Below are positions 1-8,528 of a DNA stretch of 52,429 nt, piece by piece; position 1 is the stretch's first letter; each line of letters begins with the position of its first letter. The notes below the pieces were generated by a model, which did no database searches, was not told where the DNA came from, and was given only the letters and a program-made list of their open reading frames with translations. Location: contig DUDT01000008.1 in assembly GCA_005110385.1 (NCBI GenBank), positions 1 to 52,429 on the forward strand, read 5' to 3'. The translations under genes and the position numbers were made by a program. This DNA comes from Candidatus Melainabacteria bacterium (lineage in GTDB: Bacteria; Cyanobacteriota; Vampirovibrionia; LMEP-6097).

Positions 1-271
1 GCTCTAAATCATAGCTGTGCCATGATCAGGGACAATGTTAAAAGGCTAAGTAGGCGTACTTGGTGTACTACTAAAAGAATTCATATGCTAGAACATATAC
101 TCTATATCTATGCCTATTTTCACAACCTAGTCATAGACAAGGCTACTCTTCTTATGAAAAATTTGATTTGAAATGGGGGAAATGCTTCGCTCTCAGGGAT
201 TTAGGCTTGCCTTATAGGAGAAATTAATGGGGGCAGTTTACGTTTTCGTCTTACTGCGATCTTGAAAATTA
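1..271. other. Left-edge stretch without a recognised gene
   Basis: I see no convincing coding region, RNA gene or strong terminator here. It lies downstream of the minus-strand gene that stops at 272. A short inverted pair (GCAGT near 234, ACTGC near 254) is present but has no T-run. A gene entering from the left cannot be excluded. Confidence 0.3.
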
Positions 272-1117
272 TTATGCTGCTACTACTACTGGAGCAGGTT
301 TAGGGGAAAATATGCCGGTAATCTTACTAGGAATATTACTGATACTGGTTAATAAGTTTGAGAATAATCCAGGTTTTGTATTATTCTTAGGATCCTGTAC
401 TTTTTGGTCTGTTGCTGGTTTTTGAGTAGTAAGATTTTGAGTTGCTTGAGCAGCGCTATCTCCGATGGCATTCATTCCTTGGGATAAAGCTTCAGTTGCC
501 GTTTCACCTATATTAACTAAGGCTCTTTCGATTAAAACATTAGCTAGTTCCATATAAGGTCTTTCTCCTTCTCTTAAAGCACGAGTAAGGAAATTATCGA
601 ATTGCTTTAAAAATTTAGGATCGTAAGTATCGCTAAGACCTTTTACAAGCTCATTAATTAAAGCCTTTATGTTGTCATCGCTAGTTTTAATACCAGCTTT
701 AGCTAAACCACCTATTAGAAACTTTGATATTTGATTAGAAACACCACCACCTAAGCCGATTTTCCCTGCGATCTTGGAAATATGTTCAGCCGGAATAATC
801 TTACAAAACAATTCATATGATTTATCTGCAAAACCTGGTGCGAATCCTGAAAACATATGATTTGTCACAAAATCTAAAGCCTCAAATGGTTTAAGAATGG
901 GGAAATGAAGTTGACGAATTAAAAGAGCTAAAAATTGTTTTAATTGACCCATAAAAGGCATAGCTGATCCTAAGCGTGATAAAGCTTCGCCAGTGCCTCT
1001 TAATGAGTCATGGGGCGCTGAATGCTCTTCAAAACTATCGGCGTGTGTAGGAGCATGCATCAAAGACTTGCTAAGAGAAGCAACAGAAGTCATGCTGTTA
1101 AGTAGGTTATTTATCAA
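272..1117 (-). CDS. Hypothetical protein, 281 aa
   Basis: I do not recognise this protein. It has no signal peptide or clear membrane segment. The middle (about residues 85-210) is a mix of amphipathic helices and Gly-rich turns. The last 60 residues are Pro/Lys/Thr-rich and look disordered, ending in a small hydrophobic tail (PVVVAA). It is the last gene of the minus-strand series starting at 5086, but a gap of about 120 bases separates it from the prepilin genes, so it may have its own promoter. The absence of a signal with a disordered tail would fit a cytoplasmic or non-classically exported protein; that is speculation. The reading frame is long and codon use resembles its neighbours. Confidence 0.6.
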   Translation of the reverse strand: MINNLLNSMTSVASLSKSLMHAPTHADSFEEHSAPHDSLRGTGEALSRLGSAMPFMGQLKQFLALLIRQLHFPILKPFEALDFVTNHMFSGFAPGFADKSYELFCKIIPAEHISKIAGKIGLGGGVSNQISKFLIGGLAKAGIKTSDDNIKALINELVKGLSDTYDPKFLKQFDNFLTRALREGERPYMELANVLIERALVNIGETATEALSQGMNAIGDSAAQATQNLTTQKPATDQKVQDPKNNTKPGLFSNLLTSISNIPSKITGIFSPKPAPVVVAA

Positions 1118-1236
1118 TAAGTCCTTTGCTAATAATTTTGGTTAATGTATATACAGTATAATAGCAGAATACTCTAATTTTTGACTACGTTTCAGGGATG
1201 GTTTGCTCACAGAAGTTAAAATTCGATAAGACTTCC

Positions 1237-1695
1237 TTAGGGAGCCACAAATCTTACTAAATTTACTTGAGCTGGAAGCCTTTTTTCATCATAATCATCT
1301 AAATTAGCGACACTAACTGTGATTTTTTTCAGCATAGGATCTTCACTTAATTTAATCGGGTAAGGATCTGCGGGAAGGTTTGTTAGAGGGTCTATAGATT
1401 CTATCTGAACTTTAACTAAAAATTTATCATCCTCTATAAACTTAATACTGTTTAGTGGTGAATAAAAACTTTCTAAGTCGATAGAGGAATAATCTTTAGA
1501 GATTAATTCTTCCATTTTAGTCATAGCTTTATAATAAAGTTTCGACCTTTTTAACTCTTTTGTATTTTGAAAAAGATTGAGCGAGAAAAAATTTATAATG
1601 GCGTAGATAACTACAGTAATAACTATTAAAGATACTAATAATTCCGCAAGAGTCACTCCAGTATTAGATCTTACGTTTTCTCTAGCTGGCTTCAC
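1237..1695 (-). CDS. Prepilin-type N-terminal domain protein (PilV/GspI-like minor pilin)
   Basis: A 152-residue protein with a short basic leader followed by a prepilin peptidase site, G-VTLAELLVSLIVI (about residues 13-27). Glu is at +5 of the mature protein, as needed for assembly and N-methylation. The hydrophobic helix runs to about residue 43, and a small beta-rich head follows. Family knowledge: such proteins are minor pilins of type IV pili or pseudopilins of type II secretion. The start overlaps the stop of the 875-residue prepilin gene by 4 bases, so the two are translationally coupled and probably form one tip complex. The pilus type cannot be decided, because no assembly ATPase or secretin gene is in the window. 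Confidence 0.8.
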   Translation of the reverse strand: MKPARENVRSNTGVTLAELLVSLIVITVVIYAIINFFSLNLFQNTKELKRSKLYYKAMTKMEELISKDYSSIDLESFYSPLNSIKFIEDDKFLVKVQIESIDPLTNLPADPYPIKLSEDPMLKKITVSVANLDDYDEKRLPAQVNLVRFVAP

Positions 1696-4319
1696 TGAAA
1701 TTTATGCTCCTGAATTTTTGTAATTTTTTTAGTACCAGTCTGCACCACGAAAGGCAGATCGAAAATAGTTTTCTGAATCTCTTTTAAATTATATTCAATA
1801 AAACCCTCAGCGTTTATTTGAATGCTAGAGCCACTTCTAGGCGACTTAACAATTACGGCACCAGTCATTTCAAAATTACCACTGATTTCCAGTTCACCAA
1901 TAATATAAATCAGACCTCTAAATTTACTTATAGCCTTTTTAGTATCTCCAGAAATTTTTACTTTCCCGCCTTCTGGATTACGCCCTGCTTCAGTGGTGTC
2001 AATAATTAAAATTCCTTGTCCAGTAAGAGGAGAACTCGTAGAGAAAGATCTGCTGCCGTTAATAATATTTAGACCGAAAAATTCATTAGGATCAAAGTAT
2101 TCTTCTAATTGTTTTTTAGCAAATGCGGTTAATTTTGCGATGTAACCACCAGGGCTTTGATCTTTAGAATTTCTTTTGAAGTAATTTAAAAATGGCAAAT
2201 CTGCAAACATAATATTAGTAAGCTTCTGAAAACCATTTATATTCTCAAGGCTTAGCCAAGAATAATTAGGTGTTAAATGCAGTTCAGCATCTTTTTCGGA
2301 GATAGCTTCAGTGCTGATGACAGCTGGAGTGAACTGTACGAAACGATCTCGAATAAAATGTGGCTGTTTAAAACCAGGTGGCTCTAAAGAAATAACATTA
2401 TCATTCACTTCCTTAACGTATGCGAAATCGGTCAGAGTCTCAAAAGATCCAGAGCTGATGATAGAAACAAAGGAAGATTTTTTAAAATTCTGTAATAAAC
2501 TTGTTTCAGTAAAAGACGTAACATTCTGCAAGTCAAAGCTTTCGACTACAGCTGAGCCATCTAATTTAATCTTTGTCTCATCATCTTCTTCATCTCTCTT
2601 ATTTAAACTAAATTCATCTCTAAATTCGATGAAGCTATCTCCTTTGACTATGGAGTCCTGCAGGATTGCAGATGCTGATTCTAAACCTTTAATTTTAAAA
2701 TCTTTAGAACTGAAATCTACCTCGGCATTTGTGGTTAAAGCTGCTGATATCTGAGGAACAGTACGTCTTACTATCGCAGATTCCTTATAGGTAATGCCAT
2801 TTACGGTAGCGATAGATTCTAGAAGCCATACAGTTTCTAGATCCGAGTTAATTAAATTGAAAGTTCTTTTCAGGGTAGGGCTGCCAGCTGCGTTAGGTTG
2901 AGCATTATTGTCAGAATTACCTGGTCTTCCAGCCTGCTCATCATCTTCGAAATCTGGATCAAAAGCCCAAGGCAAGTTAGAGAGAGAGTTTGCTTGTAAT
3001 AGAGTTAACTGGGTTGAAAATATTCCAGTATTGGGTTCAAGATCATTTTCACTATTAGGTTTAGCTTTTACATTTATTGCCCAGGAATTACTTTGACCAC
3101 CTTTATTAAAGATACTAATAGTAAAAGGGTTATTTAATGGTAGGTTTCGTGCACTAAGATTCAGTAGAATTTCAGTATCGCTAAAGCTTAAGATATCGAA
3201 TTGAAGACCACTTGCTTCTGAAGCAATAATCGGTGCTTCACCATCATGGCTGAGATTTTTACCTTTAATTTTTACAGCACTTAATTTATCGTTATCATAA
3301 ATTTCAACTAATTGAGCTAACTGCTTATTTTCATCTTGAGTATAAATGTCGTAAATTTGTGGCGCATCATGCTGTGAACTTTTATCTGGAAGCACGTAAA
3401 AATTACTTTTTTTACCTGAGAGATTTAAATTATAGGTTCCAGGTTTAGCTTTTTCATTAATAGCTAAGGTTAAAGAGTCAGCTGATTGAGCTTTTTTTAC
3501 TATTTCGAGATCTGGAGTGGTAAATTTAGCTGAACTAAGATCTAAATTCTCTCCATCTACCAGTATGTCTACTATCTCACTTGCATAGGCATAGTTTGGA
3601 TTAATGGATCTTAAGACAGGTTTAGATTTAAGAGAAAAATCTAGATCTGGTCCACCAAAGTATTCTTGAAGAATATTTTTTTGTTTGAAATTTACTTTAA
3701 CTTTATCTGCGATTTTAATTTTCAGGCCAGGTTTGAAATGAGAATATTTAGGGATTTTTATAATACCTAAATACTGAATATTAACTTCGGGTAACGGTAA
3801 ATATAATTCTTCAATACTAGGAGTAGGAGCTGTTCCTAATGTTGATTCGGGAAGATTCGCTCTCTCTGCTTTATCTTGTGCGAGAATTTCATTATAGCGG
3901 TCTTGGTTAATTATGTCTCCAGCTTGGATATTTACGAAAAATAATTCATCATCGAAATAGTTTAAATACCGCGGCTGAATCTCTAGGATTGAATCTTGTA
4001 AATCCTCTTCCTCTTCTTCGTCTTCTTCCTCACCCTCATCATTTGCAGGACTTTGATTTTCATCAGCGAAGTCTTCATCATCACTATCTGCTGATTCATC
4101 AAGTACATCTGAATCTGGTAACGTGCGGGTGTTGAGCATTGCTAAAGCCTTTTGGTTAGCTGATTCTGCAAGATATTTGGCTTGAAGAGAGTAAAGTGAT
4201 TTCACACTAAATTCATTATTACGTTTACCAAAATAATAAAGAACTGAAAAAAGAGCAGCAAAAAATATAGCTACAAAAAGAGCATAACTAAGAGTAAATC
4301 CTTGATCTAGTCTGCGCAC
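1692..4319 (-). CDS. Giant PilX/GspK-like minor pilin with TIG-like domains
   Basis: An 875-residue protein starting with a prepilin-like segment, QGFTLSYALFVA, and a long hydrophobic helix (residues 7-30). The +5 position is Tyr rather than Glu, as in tip proteins of the GspK/PilX type, which lack Glu5. A PilX-like region follows (LQAKYLAESANQKAL). Residues about 70-110 are extremely acidic. The middle (about 240-420) holds two IPT/TIG-like beta-sandwich segments with the pattern PVLRSINPNYA...VDILVDGENL. Near 780-840 there is a beta-helical GxGILIID...GLIYIIGELEISGN segment common in PilX-type proteins. PilX/GspK proteins are usually 150-350 residues, so this one is far longer. A role as a tip adhesin is inferred. 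It lies 17 bases downstream of the hydrolase gene. Confidence 0.75.
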   Translation of the reverse strand: MRRLDQGFTLSYALFVAIFFAALFSVLYYFGKRNNEFSVKSLYSLQAKYLAESANQKALAMLNTRTLPDSDVLDESADSDDEDFADENQSPANDEGEEEDEEEEEDLQDSILEIQPRYLNYFDDELFFVNIQAGDIINQDRYNEILAQDKAERANLPESTLGTAPTPSIEELYLPLPEVNIQYLGIIKIPKYSHFKPGLKIKIADKVKVNFKQKNILQEYFGGPDLDFSLKSKPVLRSINPNYAYASEIVDILVDGENLDLSSAKFTTPDLEIVKKAQSADSLTLAINEKAKPGTYNLNLSGKKSNFYVLPDKSSQHDAPQIYDIYTQDENKQLAQLVEIYDNDKLSAVKIKGKNLSHDGEAPIIASEASGLQFDILSFSDTEILLNLSARNLPLNNPFTISIFNKGGQSNSWAINVKAKPNSENDLEPNTGIFSTQLTLLQANSLSNLPWAFDPDFEDDEQAGRPGNSDNNAQPNAAGSPTLKRTFNLINSDLETVWLLESIATVNGITYKESAIVRRTVPQISAALTTNAEVDFSSKDFKIKGLESASAILQDSIVKGDSFIEFRDEFSLNKRDEEDDETKIKLDGSAVVESFDLQNVTSFTETSLLQNFKKSSFVSIISSGSFETLTDFAYVKEVNDNVISLEPPGFKQPHFIRDRFVQFTPAVISTEAISEKDAELHLTPNYSWLSLENINGFQKLTNIMFADLPFLNYFKRNSKDQSPGGYIAKLTAFAKKQLEEYFDPNEFFGLNIINGSRSFSTSSPLTGQGILIIDTTEAGRNPEGGKVKISGDTKKAISKFRGLIYIIGELEISGNFEMTGAVIVKSPRSGSSIQINAEGFIEYNLKEIQKTIFDLPFVVQTGTKKITKIQEHKFQ

Positions 4320-4336
4320 TATTTCGTAAAACGCCC

Positions 4337-5086
4337 TTATTGCTTAGAGAGGCAGAAGTATAACCACTCTTGAAACTTTACTGGTTCATCCTCCATTAAA
4401 GCATGCGATGACCACTTAAACAATTCGAAATTTGAATTTTTAGTCTTTTCATGAAGAGCGTATATTAAATGTGCTGGTGAAACGAAATCAAATCTACCAG
4501 CAGCGAAAAATATTTTCTGTTTTAGGCGAGGTACTTTTCTAAAGGAATTCCAGCTTTTAACATGCTTAAATATTTCGCGTAGTACTTGAGCATCGGTAGT
4601 TATCGAAGATTTATAGCGTGGTCTTAAAGGAGTCTTTTTAAAAAAATCTAAATGAGCTTGTATAAAATAAAGTGGCTTGCCGAGCAGTGCTCCAAGAAAA
4701 AATTTAATCGGTAAAATCAATTTAGCTGGCAGGCAGATTAAAACTAGCCTGCTTACTAAATCAGGATAGCGCTCTGCAAGATAAATAGCGACTAAACCAC
4801 CAAAGCTATGAGTAACGATAGTGATCGGGCCTGTTATGTTTAAATGTTTTAATGTCTCTATAGTATCGTGTACGTGTGTGTCTATGTCTAAACGTACTTT
4901 TTCTGAAGGCTGTATTAAGTTCTGTGTATCACCGTGTCCGCGTAAATCAAAAGCTAGGCAGTGAAAGCCTCTAGAAGCGATGAAGTTGAGTTCATTTAGC
5001 CACACACTAGCATCGCTAGCACTACCATGAATGAAAAGCACTGTGTGATTCTTTCTCTCGCCTCTTTCGTAGTAGTGTAAAATCAT
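4337..5086 (-). CDS. Alpha/beta hydrolase
   Basis: A 249-residue alpha/beta-hydrolase fold protein of normal length. Visible elements are the oxyanion-hole motif HGSASDASVW (about residues 20-29), FDLRGHGDT, the nucleophile elbow VTHSFGG (Ser about residue 93), the acid in GRFDFVSP (about 200) and the catalytic His in SSHALMED (about 228). The triad is therefore complete. There is no signal peptide, so it is cytoplasmic. The substrate cannot be read from sequence; esterase, lipase and C-C hydrolase members share these motifs. It is the first gene of a minus-strand run leading into the two prepilin genes, but a functional link is unproven. A dispersed repeat lies directly upstream. Confidence 0.85.
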   Translation of the reverse strand: MILHYYERGERKNHTVLFIHGSASDASVWLNELNFIASRGFHCLAFDLRGHGDTQNLIQPSEKVRLDIDTHVHDTIETLKHLNITGPITIVTHSFGGLVAIYLAERYPDLVSRLVLICLPAKLILPIKFFLGALLGKPLYFIQAHLDFFKKTPLRPRYKSSITTDAQVLREIFKHVKSWNSFRKVPRLKQKIFFAAGRFDFVSPAHLIYALHEKTKNSNFELFKWSSHALMEDEPVKFQEWLYFCLSKQ

Positions 5087-5097
5087 CCTAAATTAAT

Positions 5098-5152
5098 CTT
5101 GGCACTGTTGCCAAACTCCAATTTCTGCGTTTTCGTCATCCTCTGCCGTGCT
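5098..5152 (-). repeat. Dispersed palindromic repeat, copy 1 (intergenic)
   Basis: A minus-strand copy of the repeat whose core reads GAAAACGCAGAAATTGGAG followed by TTYGGCAACAGTGCC. Here the core is almost consensus. It sits between the divergent hydrolase and SpoA-protein genes, 12 bases from the hydrolase start, so it may lie in the 5' leader of that gene. Confidence 0.85.
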
Positions 5153-5201
5153 TCCTTAAAATATATATTTCCCGATAACGTTATGATATTAAACTCTTAT
5201 T

Positions 5202-6536
5202 ATGGGAAAGTCTATACAAGGAGCGATTTTCATCTCCAAGGAATCTATGTTGCTGGCAAATAAAGCCAAATCTATTACTGAGTGCTTTGGGATTGACTTT
5301 AGTCAATCTAGATTTATTAATGCAGAAGATTCTGGCTCTTGGTTTTATCCTCAATATGGTATAGATAAGCTGCTTAGTTCCTTTTGGGGAATTAAGACGA
5401 GGTCGCGTTTAATTGCCGTTAGTAAAAACGTAAATGATGAAGAGTGGAGAGGTTTAGTTTCCGAATGGGATAGTTATACGGCTTCCCCAGGGCATTTCAG
5501 GCTGAGTAAAAAACTTGTTTTTAACTTACTTCGATATGCACTTGGTTTTAGAAAAGATGATTTTAATTTAGCTCAATTAAGTGAATTAGAGCTGAAAATT
5601 TTCGAGAGTTTTTTCCTGGAAATGGAAAAGCACTGGAAGAATCAGTGGCGTATTAGTGATCCTAACTCTTCTGGTGCGAATGACTTTTTAATTTGGGTAA
5701 TTGAGTTTGAAAACGGTGATACTGCTAATTTAGCGATAAGTGTTCCTCCAGGATTAAGACCTAAAGAATATTTAGATTCAGCTGATTATCAAGTAGATCT
5801 TAATCATTTAATTAACGAATTAGATTTTCGAGTTCCAATGGATATAGTGGTGGGTAAAACCAAACTTAATCTATCTGACCTCAAGAATTTAGAGGAAGAT
5901 GACATCGTTTTTTTAGAGCGAAGCTCAATCGATAAGATGTGGTGGGAGAGAAATGACTTTGAAAATCTATATATAAATATTGATTTGCCTTCCCGTGATG
6001 ATGAGGAATGGGTAGATTTATATTATGATGATATTGAAGTACCAAGCATGCAAAATAATAACTCACTAAGTGATGATACGGATCTTTTAACAGATCTTAA
6101 TATTGAGCTTACTGCTCAATTTAAATCAGTTAATTTACCTTTAAAAAAGATAATGGAGCTTAAGGATGGTGGAGTGATTCCTCTTGGGCTTCTTTTAGAT
6201 AGTGAGCTTATTTTAATAGCGGCTGGTAATAAGATAGTCGCGAAGGGTGAATTAATAGTTTTAGGAAATCAGTTTGGTTTAAAGATTAAAAATACCAGAA
6301 TTAAATCTGATAGAGTCGGAAACTCTTCTTCTGATGGGTTTACTCAGTCTTCACCGAAACATACGCCTAGTCAAAGTCAAGCTACAAGACCAGCTCCGCA
6401 ACAGATGAGACAAGTTCCTCAAGCTGCTAAAGAAGAGCGCTTTGTGGAAATTGATGAAGAAGCTTTACTGCAAAAAGAATTAGAGGAAGTGGGTTTAGAC
6501 CCAGATGAATTAGATGAACTTGGTGAACTTTACTAA
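5202..6536 (+). CDS. FliM/SctQ-like protein with two SpoA domains
   Basis: A 444-residue protein. Residues about 100-150 resemble the FliM/CheC-like middle region, with a helix rich in the pattern LSELELKIFE...HWKNQW. Residues about 198-265 form a first SpoA domain (NELDFRVPMDIVVGKTKLNL). Residues about 295-368 form a clear C-terminal SpoA/FliN domain (LNIELTAQFKSVNLPLKKIM...GVIPLG...GELIVLGNQFGLKI). The last 75 residues are a low-complexity Ser/Gln/Pro linker with an acidic end. Two SpoA domains in one chain are typical of SctQ/YscQ of type III secretion cytoplasmic rings, while FliM and FliN carry one each. No other flagellar or secretion gene is nearby, so the role is open. It is followed after 12 bases by the binding-protein gene. 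Confidence 0.75.
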   Translation: MGKSIQGAIFISKESMLLANKAKSITECFGIDFSQSRFINAEDSGSWFYPQYGIDKLLSSFWGIKTRSRLIAVSKNVNDEEWRGLVSEWDSYTASPGHFRLSKKLVFNLLRYALGFRKDDFNLAQLSELELKIFESFFLEMEKHWKNQWRISDPNSSGANDFLIWVIEFENGDTANLAISVPPGLRPKEYLDSADYQVDLNHLINELDFRVPMDIVVGKTKLNLSDLKNLEEDDIVFLERSSIDKMWWERNDFENLYINIDLPSRDDEEWVDLYYDDIEVPSMQNNNSLSDDTDLLTDLNIELTAQFKSVNLPLKKIMELKDGGVIPLGLLLDSELILIAAGNKIVAKGELIVLGNQFGLKIKNTRIKSDRVGNSSSDGFTQSSPKHTPSQSQATRPAPQQMRQVPQAAKEERFVEIDEEALLQKELEEVGLDPDELDELGELY

Positions 6537-6548
6537 GGAGTCAAGTTC

Positions 6549-8492
6549 TTGAGGTTTCATTTTATTTATAGATTTTATAAATTGGTTTTTATAACAGTTT
6601 TACTACTTGGTAGTATTTTGTTGAATAGCTGTAGTCGTTTTACTTTTAACAATCAAGTTCTAAAACTTAATTTAGCTTATTCAGAGGAGCAAGCTAGTTT
6701 AGTCAAGGAAATTATAAAAATTAATGAACAGGATAAAAGATTTCGAAATATAAATTTGATAAAAGTAGAACAGAGTAAGGCTATTAAGCTTCTTAAGACT
6801 AATTCGATCGATGCTTATTTAGGAACCATTCTAGATGAGAGTTCTGAACTCTATTTAAGTAAGAATCTTATTGCTAAAGATGGGATTGTAATAATTGTAA
6901 ATCCACGAAACCCTGTTAAAAACATAAATCTAGATACCTTATCTCGGATTTTTCTAAAAAATGTTAATAACTGGAAGTTCTTGGGTCTAGAAGATCAGCC
7001 AATTATTTTTATTAATAAAAATAATACTAATGAAAAGCGATTATTTCTTGAAAGTTTTTTCAAGAAACCACTGAGCCAAAATTCAACTAATCAATTTGAA
7101 GTAAATAATGATAGTGAAGCTATAGATTTAGTCCAGCAATATGAACACAGTATTTCATATATAAGTTTTTCTTCGATTACAAATCGTGTGAATACCGTTC
7201 ATGTAGATCATATCGCTCCAACTCAATTAAATATTAGTTCTGGAGCCTTTCCGATTTATAAGCCTATATCAATTTATGAGTCTGATAAACTTTTAACTCA
7301 AGCTAAGAAGAGAGCTTTGATAGAAGATTTATTAAATTACCTTTGGTCAGCAGATGCTATACCAGTTATTAAGTCGGCAGGTTTCATTCCTCTTTCTGCA
7401 GCTGAAATTGAAGTGATCAAATATGAAAGCTTACCAGTAACGCTTGGTGTCTCAGCGCCACTCTCCGGTCCATATGCTGAATTAGGGAGGGCTATAGTGA
7501 GCGGCACTAAAATGGCAGTTCTCGAGGCGAATGAAAAAAAACTCAAAAATCATAAGAAAATAGAATTGATAATTTGTGATGATAAGGCAGAAGTGAGCAA
7601 GGGGCTTGATTGTGCAAATATATTTATCAAGAATAAGGTCTTGGGCGTAGTTGGACACTTAAATTCATTAATATCCATAGAGACTTCTAAGCTTTATATA
7701 GATAATAATATTATCCAAATTAGCCCAGGCTCTTCTCATCCTTGGCTTACAGAAACTGAGGAGGCTAAAGGTAAAGTTTTTAGAACTATTAATATAGATG
7801 AAAATCAAGCAGAGAAAATAGCAAGTGCGATTTCAAAATTAGAAAATCAAAAGAAGGATAATATATTAGTTTTACACAATGGAACTATATATGGTTCTCA
7901 TCTAGCAACACTTATAGAGAACTTTATTTTTAGATACTTAGGAAAAGATGTCATAGTACAGAGTAAAAGCTTTAATATCAATGACTCAAGATACCATTTG
8001 CAGTTAAAGACTAATGTTCCAGATATTATAGTTTTTATCGGTGAATATGCTGATGCAGCTCAGGCATTAGTCGATTTAGCTTTAGACAATAAATCAGATA
8101 TAACTTTTTTTGGAGCTGACGGAAATTTTAGTAACCGCTTTATTGATCTAGCGGGTTTAAGAGCAGAAGGGGCTTATATTATAGGCTGTGATTTAGATCA
8201 AGCATCAGCAAGTTATAAATCTTTTGAGAAGCGTTATTGGGAACTGTTTCGTTCAGGCATAAGTTCATTTTCCATTTATAGTTATGATGCTAGTAGAATT
8301 TTAATTAATGCGATTCAAATATTAAATCAAGACGAAACAGGGACGGATAAAAGTCTAGGTGAAATTATTGGTGAGAGTAAAACTGATAGTTACTGTGGTG
8401 AAATTAGTTTTAATGAAAAAGGAGACCCGAAGCAGTCTCGCTTAGCAGTTTTTAAAGTTGAGAATGGTAAGTTTGTTAAAACTAATCTTTAG
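6549..8492 (+). CDS. Lipoprotein fusing a PstS-like and a LivK-like solute-binding domain
   Basis: A 647-residue protein with a basic N-terminus, a hydrophobic helix and a lipobox LLNSC (Cys about residue 28), so it is probably lipid-anchored outside the inner membrane. Residues about 37-285 resemble the PstS/PBP-like phosphate-binding fold (DAYLGTILDE, GIVIIVNPRNPVKNI, LSRIFLKNVNNWKFLG, ending SAGFIPLS). From residue about 295 a second module begins, VTLGVSAPLSGPYAELG, typical of branched-chain amino-acid-type binding proteins (Peripla_BP_6), with DDKAEVSKGLDCAN, SPGSSHPWLTE and a C-terminal lobe with IYSYDASRILINAI. The TTG start at 6549 is supported by an AAGGAG site about 8 bases upstream. 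No permease or ATPase gene is adjacent, so a sensory or receptor role is as likely as transport. Confidence 0.75.
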   Translation: MRFHFIYRFYKLVFITVLLLGSILLNSCSRFTFNNQVLKLNLAYSEEQASLVKEIIKINEQDKRFRNINLIKVEQSKAIKLLKTNSIDAYLGTILDESSELYLSKNLIAKDGIVIIVNPRNPVKNINLDTLSRIFLKNVNNWKFLGLEDQPIIFINKNNTNEKRLFLESFFKKPLSQNSTNQFEVNNDSEAIDLVQQYEHSISYISFSSITNRVNTVHVDHIAPTQLNISSGAFPIYKPISIYESDKLLTQAKKRALIEDLLNYLWSADAIPVIKSAGFIPLSAAEIEVIKYESLPVTLGVSAPLSGPYAELGRAIVSGTKMAVLEANEKKLKNHKKIELIICDDKAEVSKGLDCANIFIKNKVLGVVGHLNSLISIETSKLYIDNNIIQISPGSSHPWLTETEEAKGKVFRTINIDENQAEKIASAISKLENQKKDNILVLHNGTIYGSHLATLIENFIFRYLGKDVIVQSKSFNINDSRYHLQLKTNVPDIIVFIGEYADAAQALVDLALDNKSDITFFGADGNFSNRFIDLAGLRAEGAYIIGCDLDQASASYKSFEKRYWELFRSGISSFSIYSYDASRILINAIQILNQDETGTDKSLGEIIGESKTDSYCGEISFNEKGDPKQSRLAVFKVENGKFVKTNL

Positions 8493-8528
8493 GAAATTGG
8501 TGAAAAATTTTATTTTCATCACGGACTG

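Noticed and set aside
181-245. Possible extra copy of the dispersed repeat near the left edge (GTTTTCGTC, ACTGC)
   Set aside because: Only a few short matches to the core are present, within chance for AT-rich DNA.
2311-2754. A 147-codon open frame opposite the giant pilin gene
   Set aside because: Low-complexity Ser/Leu translation typical of an antisense shadow; the minus-strand gene has clear domains.
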